Shown: positions 27,960 through 37,254 of the stretch, piece by piece
How the letters are laid out: each line of letters begins with the position of its first letter
Numbering within the stretch: the first letter of the stretch is position 1
Assembly: GCA_025356475.1 (NCBI GenBank)
Contig: JANXSX010000122.1
Coordinates: forward strand, 42,004 to 106,003
Reading direction: 5' to 3'
Source of the DNA: Isosphaeraceae bacterium
GTDB lineage: Bacteria > Planctomycetota > Planctomycetia > Isosphaerales > Isosphaeraceae
DNA: 64,000 nucleotides
Translations under genes and position numbers: made by a program
The notes under the pieces: generated by a model
Databases searched by the model: none
Seen by the model: the letters and a program-made list of their open reading frames with translations, nothing else
What the model was told of the DNA's origin: nothing

Positions 27960-30900
27960 TCAATCGACGTAGAGAAATTCACTACTATTAAAGATTGCCC
28001 TAGCAAGCGTCGCAGCGCCAAACTCTTTGACGACCGAAACCGCGCGGGCACGTTCCTCATCGGTCGGTTCACGACCATACGCCAGTCGATAGACCCGATC
28101 GACCTGACGGCTCGGTTCCTGGCCCGCATCTTTCGCCAGCCGATCGCTCAACAGATCCGAGAGGTGAAGGACCAAGTTATTGTTCATCATCGCAAGTGCT
28201 TGGAGCGGTGTCGTGGTCACTGCCCTGCGAGGTGTGATGGTCGAGGGATCTGGACAGTCGAACGCATCTAAGAATGTGTCGCGACCCCCACGAGCTGCTG
28301 CGCGATATAACGTGCGACGATCCAATCCCGGGGTCGATGGGTCGACCGGCACGTAGAGCATTGCGGCTGTCCCGAGTGCTTTGGTCGCCCCATGGTCTTG
28401 GTAGCTTGGGCCACCGAGCCTGCGATCAAGCCCGCCCGACGTCCAGAGCATCGCGTCACGAACCATCTCAGCTTCGAGCCGGGTCGGAGATTTTCGCCAG
28501 AGCAACCGATTGCCCGCGTCACGTGTGAAAGCCGTGGAATCGTGTCGCGACGATTGCCGATAACTTGCTGACATGACAATTGCTTTATGAATTGCCTTGA
28601 GACTCCACCCGCTGCTCACTAACTCAGCGGCGAGCCAATCGAGCAGTTCCGGGTGCGAGGGCTTACCGGCGTTGAACCCGAAGTCGCTGGCAGTTTCAAC
28701 CAATCCCGTCCCCATATGAGCTTGCCAGATCCGGTTGACGACCACTCGAGCGAATAAGGGATTATCCCGGTGGGTCACCCAGGCGGAGAGGCGCTTCCTC
28801 CGCTCGCCCTCGGGGGCTGCCGGGTCAAGCCCGAAGTTCGCATCGATCCCGGTCAGGGCTGCGACTCCACCAGCGCTTACCACCTCGCCAAGCTGTTGGG
28901 CGTTGCCTCGAATCGCGACTTGGGTCGCGCCAGGCTTCAGAGGCGCGACGGCGTAGGCCGTCCGTGCATGCGCCACAATCTGTTTGCCTAGGGACTCGAT
29001 CTCACCGAGTAGTCTGGCCCGTTCGGTCGTTGAGTCTGGGGTCAACATGGCGATCATGGCCGCCGGGGCGACATAATCACTTGTGGCCCCTACGGCTGCC
29101 GCGACCTCCGACGGGTCAAGGGCCCGATCGTAGAGCCGAGCCCTTACGATCGTCCCTGCAAGCACCCGATTGCCCCCGGTAGGAGGGTGCCGGAGTCCAA
29201 ACAAAATCTCTGTTTTCTCGGCGGGATAGGTCACCAATCCAGAGGCCTTATATGGCTTTCCATAAGGCTGACCATTCCTGTACATGTGAATCGACCCATC
29301 AGCCGAGTAGCTGATAGTGATTGGAATCGCCCGATCCTTGGCTTCGGTCTCAGGCGGCGCGCCGACGCTTTGAGTGCGGCGAAAGTTATCGCTTCCAGGC
29401 AACCACCGACCGGGTTCCTGTTCGGCGAAGACAATTCCATCGAAGCTGAGACCCTCGCCGGCTTGGAGCGTGAGGACCCCGCCCCCGCGCTGGTCGAGGT
29501 TGTCGAGCTTCACCAAAGCTTCGATGGTCCGGGCACCCAAATCTCGCTTGAGCACCGAGGTGCGGGCGAATCCGGCCTTGCCATCGAAGTGCAGCCCCTC
29601 CGAGGTGCGGGTGGTTCCGTCGGAGAGGGTGACGTTGAGCGTGCCAACCGTGTCTTCCAGTCCGCGATCGAAGTCCCAAGCAGCGAACGGCTTAGGGGGT
29701 GGGTCCAGGTTCACCTTTCGACTCGCGAGGATCTGAGCCCGGGCTGGTGCCTCGATCGCGTCCAACCTCGCTTGAAGGCTCTCGGCTTTTCCGCGAAGCA
29801 CTTTTGACTCGGTGTCGAGTGAGGACAAATCTCGAACTCCGGGGCGAACTCCTCCCAAGGCGGATGCCAGTTGGTAGTACTCAACCTGACGGATTGGGTC
29901 GAACTTGTGGTCATGACACCGGGCACAGTTGGCAGTCAGGCCGAGGAATGTTTGCGTGACGGTGCCGATGTAGTCCTCGAGCTCATCGCCACGGACGACG
30001 GCCTTCATGGGCCCGCTTTGCTGGGTTTGTCCGACGGTGTCATAGGCACCTGCGACCAAGAAACCGGTCGCCTCAATCGCGGTCGGATCGTCTGGTTTCA
30101 GGAGATCACCAGCGATCTGAAGCGCAACAAACTCGTTATAGGGCATGTCATGATTCATGGCTTTGACCACCCAGTCGCGATATCGCCAGGCGTCGGGACG
30201 AAATTCGTCAAACTCGAACCCGTTGCTCTCACCGAACCGGGCCACATCGAGCCACCACCTCGCCCAGCGCACCCCAAACTGAGGTGAGCTCAAAAGTCGA
30301 TCGACCACCCGTTCATGCGCATTGCTAGATGTGTCAGCAAGGAACGTATCGACGTCTTCAGGCGATGGAGGTAACCCCGTAATATCGAAGCTGAGCCTGC
30401 GGATCAGTGTGCGGCGTTCAGCCTCCGGAGCGGGCGTGAGTCCGTTGGCGTCGAGATTTTGCAACACGAACGCATCAATTGGCGACCGAATCCAGTCGGG
30501 GCGTGACGTTGTCGGGATCTTCGGTCGAACGACCGGCTGAAGCGACCACCAATCGCGTCCCGCGCGTCGGGCTGTCGTAAACTGGTAGGGATCGATTCGC
30601 GCGGTCCCCCAGTAGGCACCTGCGGCGATCCACTCGCGGAGCACGGTCTTCTCTTCCTGGTTCAGTGGCGACTTGGGGGGCATCTCTCCCGAGTTGACCT
30701 GCTCCCACAACAAGCTCTCTTCCGGCTTGCCGGGCACGATCACTTCGCCGTTCTCGCCCCCCTCCATCGCCTGCTTGCGGTCGGAGAGGTCGAGCTTGCC
30801 CTTGGGATCGGTCCCCGAGTGGCAATCGAGACAGCGCCTCGCTAGGATCGGAGCGACCTTGGTGTCAAACAACCGAGCCTGATCCGCGTCGTCGACGGCT

Positions 30901-30965
30901 TTCGACGAATTGGAGCCGATAACGACGATCGACCATACGCCGACGAGAATGAGGCTGGTTCGCAT
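27960..30965 (-). CDS. PSCyt1-DUF1549-LamG-DUF1553 multidomain secreted protein
   Basis: 1001 residues with a signal peptide. Domain order: a planctomycete cytochrome-C-like PSCyt1 domain with heme motif CLDCH (Cys45, Cys48, His49); DUF1549/PSCyt2 (about 150-370) with a second CxxCH, CARCHDHKFDP (Cys347, Cys350, His351); a LamG/concanavalin-like insert (about 420-600, with AAWDFDRGLEDTVGTL and VRARLYDRALDPSEV); and a C-terminal DUF1553/PSD1 domain (about 700-980, with NRIWQAHMGTGLV and RRAVTTTPLQALAMMNN). It is the upstream partner of the DUF1501 gene. A role in extracellular polymer breakdown or electron transfer is often proposed for these pairs; nothing here proves it. Confidence 0.93.
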   Translation of the reverse strand: MRTSLILVGVWSIVVIGSNSSKAVDDADQARLFDTKVAPILARRCLDCHSGTDPKGKLDLSDRKQAMEGGENGEVIVPGKPEESLLWEQVNSGEMPPKSPLNQEEKTVLREWIAAGAYWGTARIDPYQFTTARRAGRDWWSLQPVVRPKIPTTSRPDWIRSPIDAFVLQNLDANGLTPAPEAERRTLIRRLSFDITGLPPSPEDVDTFLADTSSNAHERVVDRLLSSPQFGVRWARWWLDVARFGESNGFEFDEFRPDAWRYRDWVVKAMNHDMPYNEFVALQIAGDLLKPDDPTAIEATGFLVAGAYDTVGQTQQSGPMKAVVRGDELEDYIGTVTQTFLGLTANCARCHDHKFDPIRQVEYYQLASALGGVRPGVRDLSSLDTESKVLRGKAESLQARLDAIEAPARAQILASRKVNLDPPPKPFAAWDFDRGLEDTVGTLNVTLSDGTTRTSEGLHFDGKAGFARTSVLKRDLGARTIEALVKLDNLDQRGGGVLTLQAGEGLSFDGIVFAEQEPGRWLPGSDNFRRTQSVGAPPETEAKDRAIPITISYSADGSIHMYRNGQPYGKPYKASGLVTYPAEKTEILFGLRHPPTGGNRVLAGTIVRARLYDRALDPSEVAAAVGATSDYVAPAAMIAMLTPDSTTERARLLGEIESLGKQIVAHARTAYAVAPLKPGATQVAIRGNAQQLGEVVSAGGVAALTGIDANFGLDPAAPEGERRKRLSAWVTHRDNPLFARVVVNRIWQAHMGTGLVETASDFGFNAGKPSHPELLDWLAAELVSSGWSLKAIHKAIVMSASYRQSSRHDSTAFTRDAGNRLLWRKSPTRLEAEMVRDAMLWTSGGLDRRLGGPSYQDHGATKALGTAAMLYVPVDPSTPGLDRRTLYRAAARGGRDTFLDAFDCPDPSTITPRRAVTTTPLQALAMMNNNLVLHLSDLLSDRLAKDAGQEPSRQVDRVYRLAYGREPTDEERARAVSVVKEFGAATLARAIFNSSEFLYVD

Positions 30966-31164
30966 GGCATGTGCCTGTTAACGTACGTGCCTGGTCTCTG
31001 TCAGTGTCGAAGAGACTTCCCTTAGCTCGACTCTCTACTACAGTAATCGGCTCGACCGGTCCTCGCTAGGGATGGTCGAGCCGGATCAACCACGACAATC
31101 AAATGCAGATTTTAACGGAAATTGATGCGGCTCCAGTATTTTCAAGCACTTTCCTCCCCAATAC

Positions 31165-32568
31165 ATGTCGAGATCAACGATGCTCTTAGGCGTTTATGTA
31201 CGAACCAAGACGGCCCAAATCTCTTTTCTTGTGTGTTTGATTTTCCTCCTGAGTTCCCAAAGCTGGGCTGCGGACGGTGACATCGTCAAGCGGACGACCA
31301 TTGAGCGGATGGCTCCAGAGCGACTCAAGGCCACGCACGAGGATGTCGTTCGCATTCAGGCTCAACGCAAAACGATACCTCCACTGCCAATGCGGAATGA
31401 TTATCGTGTCATCTTGCACGCGCACGCTGAGGATTCCGCGCATACTGGTGGAACACGCCCTGAGATGCTTTCGGAGGCCAAGATCGCAGGAGTTCACGCG
31501 ATCTTTCTGAGCGACCACGATCGACCTCCCAAAGATTTCATCACCGACACTTGGAGGGGCCTGCGGGAGGGAGTTCTCTTCATTCCTGGTGCCGAGGCGC
31601 GGGGGTTTCTGCTCGCCCCGATGCAATCGATCATGAGCAAGTTGGAAGACGCGACCCCGTCCTTGGTGGAAGCAACCACAGCGGACGGTGGCCTGATCTT
31701 TCTCTCGCACATTGAGGAACGTGTCACGCACGACATGGCCGGGCTCACGGGCATGGAGATTTATAATCGCCATTTTGACGCCAAGAACGATACCGTGGGG
31801 ATTCTTGCCCTCATCCTCAAGTTGTCCAACCTGAAATCCATCGCCGCGCTGGAAGAATCGCTCAAGACCTACCCTAACGAGCTTTTCGCATTCCAGGTGG
31901 AGTATCCCAAAGTCTATCTGAACAAGTGGGACTTTGAGACAGCGACCCGACGGCTCACCGGCGTCGCAGCGAACGACTGCCACCACAACCAAATCCTGCT
32001 CGTGAAGATGGTGGATGCCGAAAACGTACTCGTTGGAACGAACGTCGATTCCGACAAGCAGATGCGTCCCGTATCCGCCAAGATCAGCCCGGGAATTCGT
32101 GAGATGACCAAGGGGCATCAACCAGGTGATATCTTGGCCCGAGTTGATCTCGACCCTTATCATCGCTCATTCAAGAACGTGAGCACTCACGTGATCGCCC
32201 CTGCGTTGACCGAACAAGCGATGCGGACAGGTCTGCGAGAGGGTCACGCCTACGTGAGTCACGACTGGATGTGCGACCCAACCGGCTTCCGGTTTGTCCT
32301 GAAACAGCCCGTTGTCGACGCGTCCAATCCAGAGCTGGTCATGATGGGTGACGAAGTGAAGTTCCAGCCCGGGATGAGGCTCGAAGCGCAACTTCCAGCC
32401 CCTTGCACGATCCGCTTACTCCGGGCTGGGAAGTTGATCACCGAGCAGGAAGGTCGTCAGCTCGATTTCGAGCTGACCGAACCGGGCGTTTATCGGGTCG
32501 AAGGCTGGCTCACACTCGACGGCGAGCAGCGCGGTTGGATTTATGCAAATCCGATTTATGTTCGCTAA
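31165..32568 (+). CDS. Secreted PHP-domain metal-dependent hydrolase
   Basis: 467 residues; the first ATG is at 31165 and another at 31180. A hydrophobic segment (ISFLVCLIFLLSSQSWA) is a signal peptide. The mature protein has the metal ligands of a PHP phosphoesterase: LHAHAED (His85, His87), SDHDRP (Asp117, His118), the glutamate in IPGAEARG, SHIEE, and a late NDCHHNQ. PHP domains usually hydrolyse phosphate esters with two or three metal ions. The C-terminal 110 residues look like a beta-sandwich (MRLEAQLPAPCTIRLLRAG). It is divergent from the PSCyt1 gene with a gap of about 200 nt. The substrate is unknown. Confidence 0.82.
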   Translation: MSRSTMLLGVYVRTKTAQISFLVCLIFLLSSQSWAADGDIVKRTTIERMAPERLKATHEDVVRIQAQRKTIPPLPMRNDYRVILHAHAEDSAHTGGTRPEMLSEAKIAGVHAIFLSDHDRPPKDFITDTWRGLREGVLFIPGAEARGFLLAPMQSIMSKLEDATPSLVEATTADGGLIFLSHIEERVTHDMAGLTGMEIYNRHFDAKNDTVGILALILKLSNLKSIAALEESLKTYPNELFAFQVEYPKVYLNKWDFETATRRLTGVAANDCHHNQILLVKMVDAENVLVGTNVDSDKQMRPVSAKISPGIREMTKGHQPGDILARVDLDPYHRSFKNVSTHVIAPALTEQAMRTGLREGHAYVSHDWMCDPTGFRFVLKQPVVDASNPELVMMGDEVKFQPGMRLEAQLPAPCTIRLLRAGKLITEQEGRQLDFELTEPGVYRVEGWLTLDGEQRGWIYANPIYVR

Positions 32569-32807
32569 ATAAATAAAGGAAGGGCACTCGTTGGATAATG
32601 CGTGGGTAGAGGGAGAGGGGATGTTCTGAGTAAGCTTGTTCCCAGTGCAAAGGACCTGGCACTCATGTAGTGATGTTTTATCGCTAAGAAATGGCAATTT
32701 GATGGCACGTCATGCCCTCATGGGTTTTGTCGGTCTGAAAGGTTGGCCACAGACCAGCCCTAGGCAACGTCTAGGGAATCAGCTCGGGCGAGGATTTCAT
32801 CCCGCAG

Positions 32808-32880
32808 AACGCTGACGAAACAACTTCCCAGAAACCGGCACCCGTGCCTTCCGCAATCAGGAAGTTGTTTCATCAGCGTT
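32808..32880. repeat. Long palindromic element, copy 1
   Basis: Left arm AACGCTGACGAAACAACTTCC (from 32808) and right arm GGAAGTTGTTTCATCAGCGTT (32860-32880) are inverted copies with one mismatch. They enclose a spacer of about 31 nt containing AAACCGGCACCC. Copy 3 has the same arms and a related spacer. Confidence 0.8.
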
Positions 32881-32895
32881 TTGAGGATGCCGGGG

Positions 32896-33047
32896 AATGC
32901 TGACGAAACAACTTCCCGATTTCTCGCCCATTCACGAATTGCTCTGCCTTACGAATCACGCACCAAAACTCGTTCCCACGGAGGACGGTGGGAACGAGTC
33001 TCGTGAGTAGATCGGCTCAAAAAGAGGGAGGTTATTTCGTCAGCGTT
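32896..33047. repeat. Long palindromic element, copy 2, interrupted
   Basis: Left arm AATGCTGACGAAACAACTTC at 32896-32917 and right arm GGGAGGTTATTTCGTCAGCG at 33026-33047 match the arms of copies 1 and 3. The arms are about 110 nt apart instead of 30. The extra sequence carries a different palindrome (32968-32999), as if a second small element had inserted into the first. Confidence 0.7.
32968..32999. repeat. Palindrome ACTCGTTCCCAC / GTGGGAACGAGT
   Basis: 12 bp perfect arms with an 8 nt loop. The same arm core, ACTCGTTCCCA, recurs at 37286-37317, more than 4 kb away, so this is a dispersed short palindromic repeat rather than a terminator of one gene. Confidence 0.75.
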
Positions 33048-33099
33048 CCACGGGATGAAATCCTGGGTCGAGCAGCGGCTAACGGCTGGCATTTCTGGA

Positions 33100-33172
33100 A
33101 ACGCTGGCGAAACAATGTCTTGGAAACCGACACTCGCCCCTCCCTCAATCGGGAAGTTGTTTCGTCAGTGTT
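33100..33172. repeat. Long palindromic element, copy 3
   Basis: Left arm AACGCTGGCGAAACAATGTC (from 33100) and right arm GGGAAGTTGTTTCGTCAGTG (33151-33172) flank a spacer of about 30 nt (GGAAACCGACACTCG) that aligns with the spacer of copy 1. Total length (73 nt) equals that of copy 1. Confidence 0.8.
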
Positions 33173-33201
33173 CCGAGGGATACCACCGGAGGAGCTGGGG
33201 A

Positions 33202-35601
33202 TCAGTTCTTGGGACCTTCGATTTTCGACGCGTCCGCCAAGGCCCTGGCCACGGCGAAATCGACGAGTTCCTGGCAGTGGAAGAAGCCTTCCCAGAAGTT
33301 GTGCCCTTGTCCTTTGATGACCATCAGCGTGATCCTATCGGTCGCTCCTTCTTTCTCGTAGCGATTCGCAAATTCCTGGGAGTTCTCCCGAAGCGGAACG
33401 ACTTTGTCTTCATCGCCGTGGATCAGAAAAACAGGCACCTTTTGCTTCGCGATGAGATTTACGCGTTCGATCGGGTTGAACTTCATGAGGTCGGCTTCAA
33501 GCTGCTGAGGGGTCAGGCCATACGCGGGTGCGGCGGTGGCAATTCCAGGATAGGTTCGAAAGTCAAAGACAGGGTAAATCCCCGCGATCCCAGCGACCTT
33601 CTCCGGGTGATCGGCAGCCCAGCTCGTCACCCAAAGCCCGCCTCGACTCCGACCAAGCAGGCAAGGTCGTTCAGCGAATCCTCTGTTGGTCGTCAATTTG
33701 CGATGGAGAGCGGAGAAGAGCTCACTCCCCTTGGGACTCCCATAAGCCTCGCCGATGTCGATACCCGCGACTGCGACCCCGGCGGCGAGGAACTGCTCGT
33801 GCATCCATTTCTCGTGCGAGTCGGGATAGCCTGGGAGTGTCGGAGCGTACATGATCCAAGGTTGAGGATTTCGCCGTTTGGCCTTAGCTGGCAAGAGGGT
33901 GAATGCAGGGTGTCCATCGACCAGGAATGACTCGCCAGGCAGTATCAGCTCTTTCACAGGTTTCTGGACCGGAGGGGCTGGGGCCGGTATTTGATCGAGT
34001 AAGACAAGAGATGTGAATTCGTCAATGCGTTGCTGCCACTTCTTGGCTAGCTCGAGAACTTTCTCAGGAAGCTCTGCCGCGAGATTCTTGGTCTCGGTCC
34101 GATCCTTGGCGAAATCGTAAAGTTCCCAAGGAGTATTCTTGGCGGCGACGAGCTTCCAGTCGCCGACAAGGATTGCTCGATTCCCTTCGTGTTCAAACCA
34201 AAGATCCTTGTGAGTCACCACTCCGTCGACCATGAACGCGGGCAGGAGGCTCTTGCCGGGCGGGGTGGGGGTCGGTCGATCATCCCAGGTCGCGAATCGC
34301 TTCGCCCCTGTGACTTCGAGGATCGTCGGCACCAAATCAATCAGATGTCCCGGATTGTGGCGAAGCTCACCACGGGCAGAGATTCCGAGCGGCCAGTGAA
34401 CGACGAGCGGAGTCGAAATCCCCCCCTCGTGGACCCAGGTCTTATGGCGGCGGAACGGTGTGTTTGCAACCGAGGACCAGCCGGGTCCCAGGCAGGCGTG
34501 AGTCGCGGCGGAGCCGAGCGGTGCAGAAGGGTCGTGGCCATCGTCCCGAATCATCATCTCAGCGCTCGCGCCGTTGTCTGACATGAACATGATGAGTGTA
34601 TTCTCAAACGCATTCATCGCCCGAATCTGATCGAGGACCCGACCTACCTGGCGGTCAACACGATCGACCATGGCGGCATGGATCGCCATTTTCTGCGATT
34701 GGAAGTCGCGTTGGAGATCGGTCAAGTCAGTCCAGCGGAGCGGTCGGTCCACTTCACCAGGCCCGAGTTTTGCAATCGCATCAGGAAACGGGTAGGGGGG
34801 GCCGATCTCACGCTCAACCTCGGAGAGTGGACTCGACACCAGCCCGAGTTCACGGACCTTGGCGGCCCGCTCGGCACGAATCCGCTCCCAACCCACACGG
34901 TAGCGGTCTTGGTAAATCGCAATGTCTTCCGCAGGAGCCTGAAGTGGAAAGTGAGGCGCGTGGAAGGCCATGTACAGAAAGAAAGGTTGATCCTTGTACT
35001 TTGTTTCATGCTCATTCAGATACTTAATACTATGATCTGCGACTGCATCGGTCCCATAGTACCCGGAACCGAGTTTGATCGGAGGGAGCTTACGATCGTC
35101 CTCGAAGTGACTCTGAGGGTGGAAATAGCGACCGCCGTCGACCAGGTTGTACGAATGATCGAACCCATTTGCGGTTGGCAATCCATCTACGTGCCATTTC
35201 CCCGAGTGGTAAGAACGATAGCCGGCCGACTTCAGCATCTCGGGAAGGAGCTTGGCCCACTTGGGACGGACGCCGTTCGCCCCACTGACGACCCCCGGCA
35301 TTTTATCCCTGCGCACCTGATGGGCGTAGTAACCGGTCAGGATCGACGCCCGCGAGGACCAACATCGGGCCGTGTTGTAAAACTGGGTGAAACGCAGGCC
35401 ATTCGCAGCGAGCCGATCTAGATTCGGGGTCGCAATCTCACCCCCTTGACAACCAAGATCGGAATAACCAAGGTCGTCCGCCACGATCACGACAACGTTC
35501 GGTCTGGCGGGGGGGGCGGCGATTGCATTCCGTCCAGAGCCGGCCAGAACAAGAGCACCGGTCGCAATTGCATATCGTAGCAGATGTAGGCGAACGATCA
35601 T
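33202..35601 (-). CDS. Secreted sulfatase fused to an alpha/beta hydrolase
   Basis: 799 residues from ATG 35601, with GGAG 9 nt upstream; the frame is open further upstream but that part lacks a ribosome site and precedes a good signal peptide. The N-terminal half is an arylsulfatase-type domain: NVVVIVADDLGYSDLGCQGG, the formylglycine motif CWSSR with Cys80, HSGKWH, and MSDNGAS. The cysteine-type motif means a maturase (sulfatase-modifying factor) is needed. From about residue 590 a second domain begins. It has the nucleophile elbow GRSRGG with Ser652, a FLIHGDEDKVVPL acid loop, and a late His in GQGHNFWEG, the set of a serine alpha/beta hydrolase. The pair may remove sulfate and ester groups from one polysaccharide; this is inferred. 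Confidence 0.92.
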   Translation of the reverse strand: MIVRLHLLRYAIATGALVLAGSGRNAIAAPPARPNVVVIVADDLGYSDLGCQGGEIATPNLDRLAANGLRFTQFYNTARCWSSRASILTGYYAHQVRRDKMPGVVSGANGVRPKWAKLLPEMLKSAGYRSYHSGKWHVDGLPTANGFDHSYNLVDGGRYFHPQSHFEDDRKLPPIKLGSGYYGTDAVADHSIKYLNEHETKYKDQPFFLYMAFHAPHFPLQAPAEDIAIYQDRYRVGWERIRAERAAKVRELGLVSSPLSEVEREIGPPYPFPDAIAKLGPGEVDRPLRWTDLTDLQRDFQSQKMAIHAAMVDRVDRQVGRVLDQIRAMNAFENTLIMFMSDNGASAEMMIRDDGHDPSAPLGSAATHACLGPGWSSVANTPFRRHKTWVHEGGISTPLVVHWPLGISARGELRHNPGHLIDLVPTILEVTGAKRFATWDDRPTPTPPGKSLLPAFMVDGVVTHKDLWFEHEGNRAILVGDWKLVAAKNTPWELYDFAKDRTETKNLAAELPEKVLELAKKWQQRIDEFTSLVLLDQIPAPAPPVQKPVKELILPGESFLVDGHPAFTLLPAKAKRRNPQPWIMYAPTLPGYPDSHEKWMHEQFLAAGVAVAGIDIGEAYGSPKGSELFSALHRKLTTNRGFAERPCLLGRSRGGLWVTSWAADHPEKVAGIAGIYPVFDFRTYPGIATAAPAYGLTPQQLEADLMKFNPIERVNLIAKQKVPVFLIHGDEDKVVPLRENSQEFANRYEKEGATDRITLMVIKGQGHNFWEGFFHCQELVDFAVARALADASKIEGPKN

Positions 35602-35816
35602 GGATGCCCGCTCCAAGTCCGGCAAGGTGACGACCCGTACTCCCGAGACCCTCGGTGCGACCGACAGTATCTCGACCGAGTGCGTGCGGCAAGCGAGTAG
35701 GCACCGAGTGGAACACTTGAGGCGATACTTGCGACGAGCTATGGTGTTCAATCGAGCGAACCGTGAAAGTCGCCGATCCGGCCCCTCTCCAACTGTCTCG
35801 AGGTCACAACTCACCG

Positions 35817-37175
35817 ATGCGTAGCTTTCTCATTGTTGGACTTCTCGGTGTCGGGCCCACAATGGCAATTGCGGCCGATGTCAAAAAAGCAAACATTCTT
35901 GTCATCCTCAGCGACGATGTGGGTTGGGGCGAGTATGGCTTCCAGGGAGGGAAGGACATTCCCACTCCGAACATCGACTCAATTGCCAAGAATGGGGTCC
36001 GGTGTAGCCAAGGTTACGTATCCGGGCCTTATTGCAGTCCAACCCGCGCAGGATTCCTGACCGGACGGTACCAGACCCGGTTCGGTCATGAATTCAATAG
36101 CGTCGCGGGTCAATCCGGTCTTTCGCTCAATGAGACCACCATCGCCGATCGGCTCCGCGCCCAGGGCTACGCGACCTGCGCGATCGGCAAGTGGCACCTT
36201 GGCGGTAAGCCCGAGTTCCGACCGACTAAGCGAGGCTTTGACGAGTTCTTTGGGACCCTGGCGAACACCCCATTTTATCACCCGACCCAATTCGTCGATT
36301 CCCGCATCTCCAACGAGGTCCGTAAGATCGAAGACGACTCGTTCTACACAACCGAGGCCTATGCGGATCGCGCCGTCGATTGGCTCGGGAAGCAGAAGGA
36401 CAAGCCTTGGTTCCTGTATGTTCCGTTCAACGCCCAGCATGCCCCTTTGGAGGCTCCCCAGAAGTACCTCGACCGTTTCAAGCACATTGAGGACCGGACA
36501 CGCAGGTCGTTCGCGGCGATCATGTCTTCGCTGGACGACAATGTGGGCCGGATTTTGACCAAGGTCCGCGAGATGGGCCAAGAAGAGAACACCCTCATCG
36601 TCTTCTTTTCGGATAACGGCGGCCCGACCAAAAGCACCTCGTCGAGCAATGGTCCCCTCCACGGGTTCAAAGCGACCACCTGGGAAGGGGGCGTACGTGT
36701 GCCGTTCTGCTTCCAGTGGAAAGGGGTGTTGCCTGCGGGAAAGACTTATGAGCATCCGATCATTCAGCTTGATATCCTCCCGACTGCTCTCGCTGCGGCT
36801 TCTGCTCAGGTTGACCCCTCGTGGAAGCTGGACGGCGTCGATTTGCGTCCGTATCTTACGGGCGAAAAGACCGGGCCGCCCCACGAGAACCTGTACTGGC
36901 GGTTCGGCGACCAGTGGGCGATTCGCCACAAGGACTGGAAGCTGGTGGTCGCCAACGGTGGCAGTGGTAAGCCCGAGTTGTACAACCTGGCCGACGACAT
37001 CGGCGAGCTGACGAATCTTGCAAGCAAACAGCCGGAGAAACTCAAGGAACTGCAAGGCCTCTGGGATTCGTGGAATGCCGAACAGATTCCATCCCTTGTT
37101 CCCAAGGAAATTCCGGCCGCTCAAAAGAAGGCGGCGAAAAAGGCGGCCAAGAAGGCAATTCCTCCCTCATCCTGA
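35817..37175 (+). CDS. Secreted sulfatase with Lys/Ala-rich tail
   Basis: 452 residues from ATG 35817 (MRSFLIVGLLGVGPTMAIAA, a signal peptide). GTG 35763 is in frame but adds a polar stretch before the signal. It is an arylsulfatase A-type enzyme: ILVILSDDVGWGEYGFQGG, formylglycine motif CSPTR with Cys73, AIGKWHLGG, FFSDNGGPT. The last 20 residues are unusual for an enzyme: AAQKKAAKKAAKKA, a basic repeat that could bind acidic polymers. It is divergent from the sulfatase-hydrolase gene, with a shared upstream region of about 215 nt, so the two may be co-regulated for use of one sulfated glycan. Confidence 0.92.
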   Translation: MRSFLIVGLLGVGPTMAIAADVKKANILVILSDDVGWGEYGFQGGKDIPTPNIDSIAKNGVRCSQGYVSGPYCSPTRAGFLTGRYQTRFGHEFNSVAGQSGLSLNETTIADRLRAQGYATCAIGKWHLGGKPEFRPTKRGFDEFFGTLANTPFYHPTQFVDSRISNEVRKIEDDSFYTTEAYADRAVDWLGKQKDKPWFLYVPFNAQHAPLEAPQKYLDRFKHIEDRTRRSFAAIMSSLDDNVGRILTKVREMGQEENTLIVFFSDNGGPTKSTSSSNGPLHGFKATTWEGGVRVPFCFQWKGVLPAGKTYEHPIIQLDILPTALAAASAQVDPSWKLDGVDLRPYLTGEKTGPPHENLYWRFGDQWAIRHKDWKLVVANGGSGKPELYNLADDIGELTNLASKQPEKLKELQGLWDSWNAEQIPSLVPKEIPAAQKKAAKKAAKKAIPPSS

Positions 37176-37254
37176 TCGGACCTGGAGGCGGAAGTTGTCG
37201 TTGAGCGCTTTCATTGCTCAGAGCGCTGACGAGCGAAAACCATTGATTAGCAAC

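Larger units (their letters stand above)
32569..33201. other. Gene-free repeat-rich region
   Basis: About 630 nt between the PHP gene and the stop of the sulfatase-hydrolase gene. It holds no supported gene. From 32745 on it is filled with palindromic repeats, listed separately. A short dyad CCCTAG ... CTAGGG at about 32759-32777 resembles the inner palindrome of the element at 24451-24570. Confidence 0.7.

Noticed and set aside
32808..33172. CRISPR array
   Set aside because: The repeats alternate in orientation and spacers are related to each other, so this is not a CRISPR structure; no cas genes are present.
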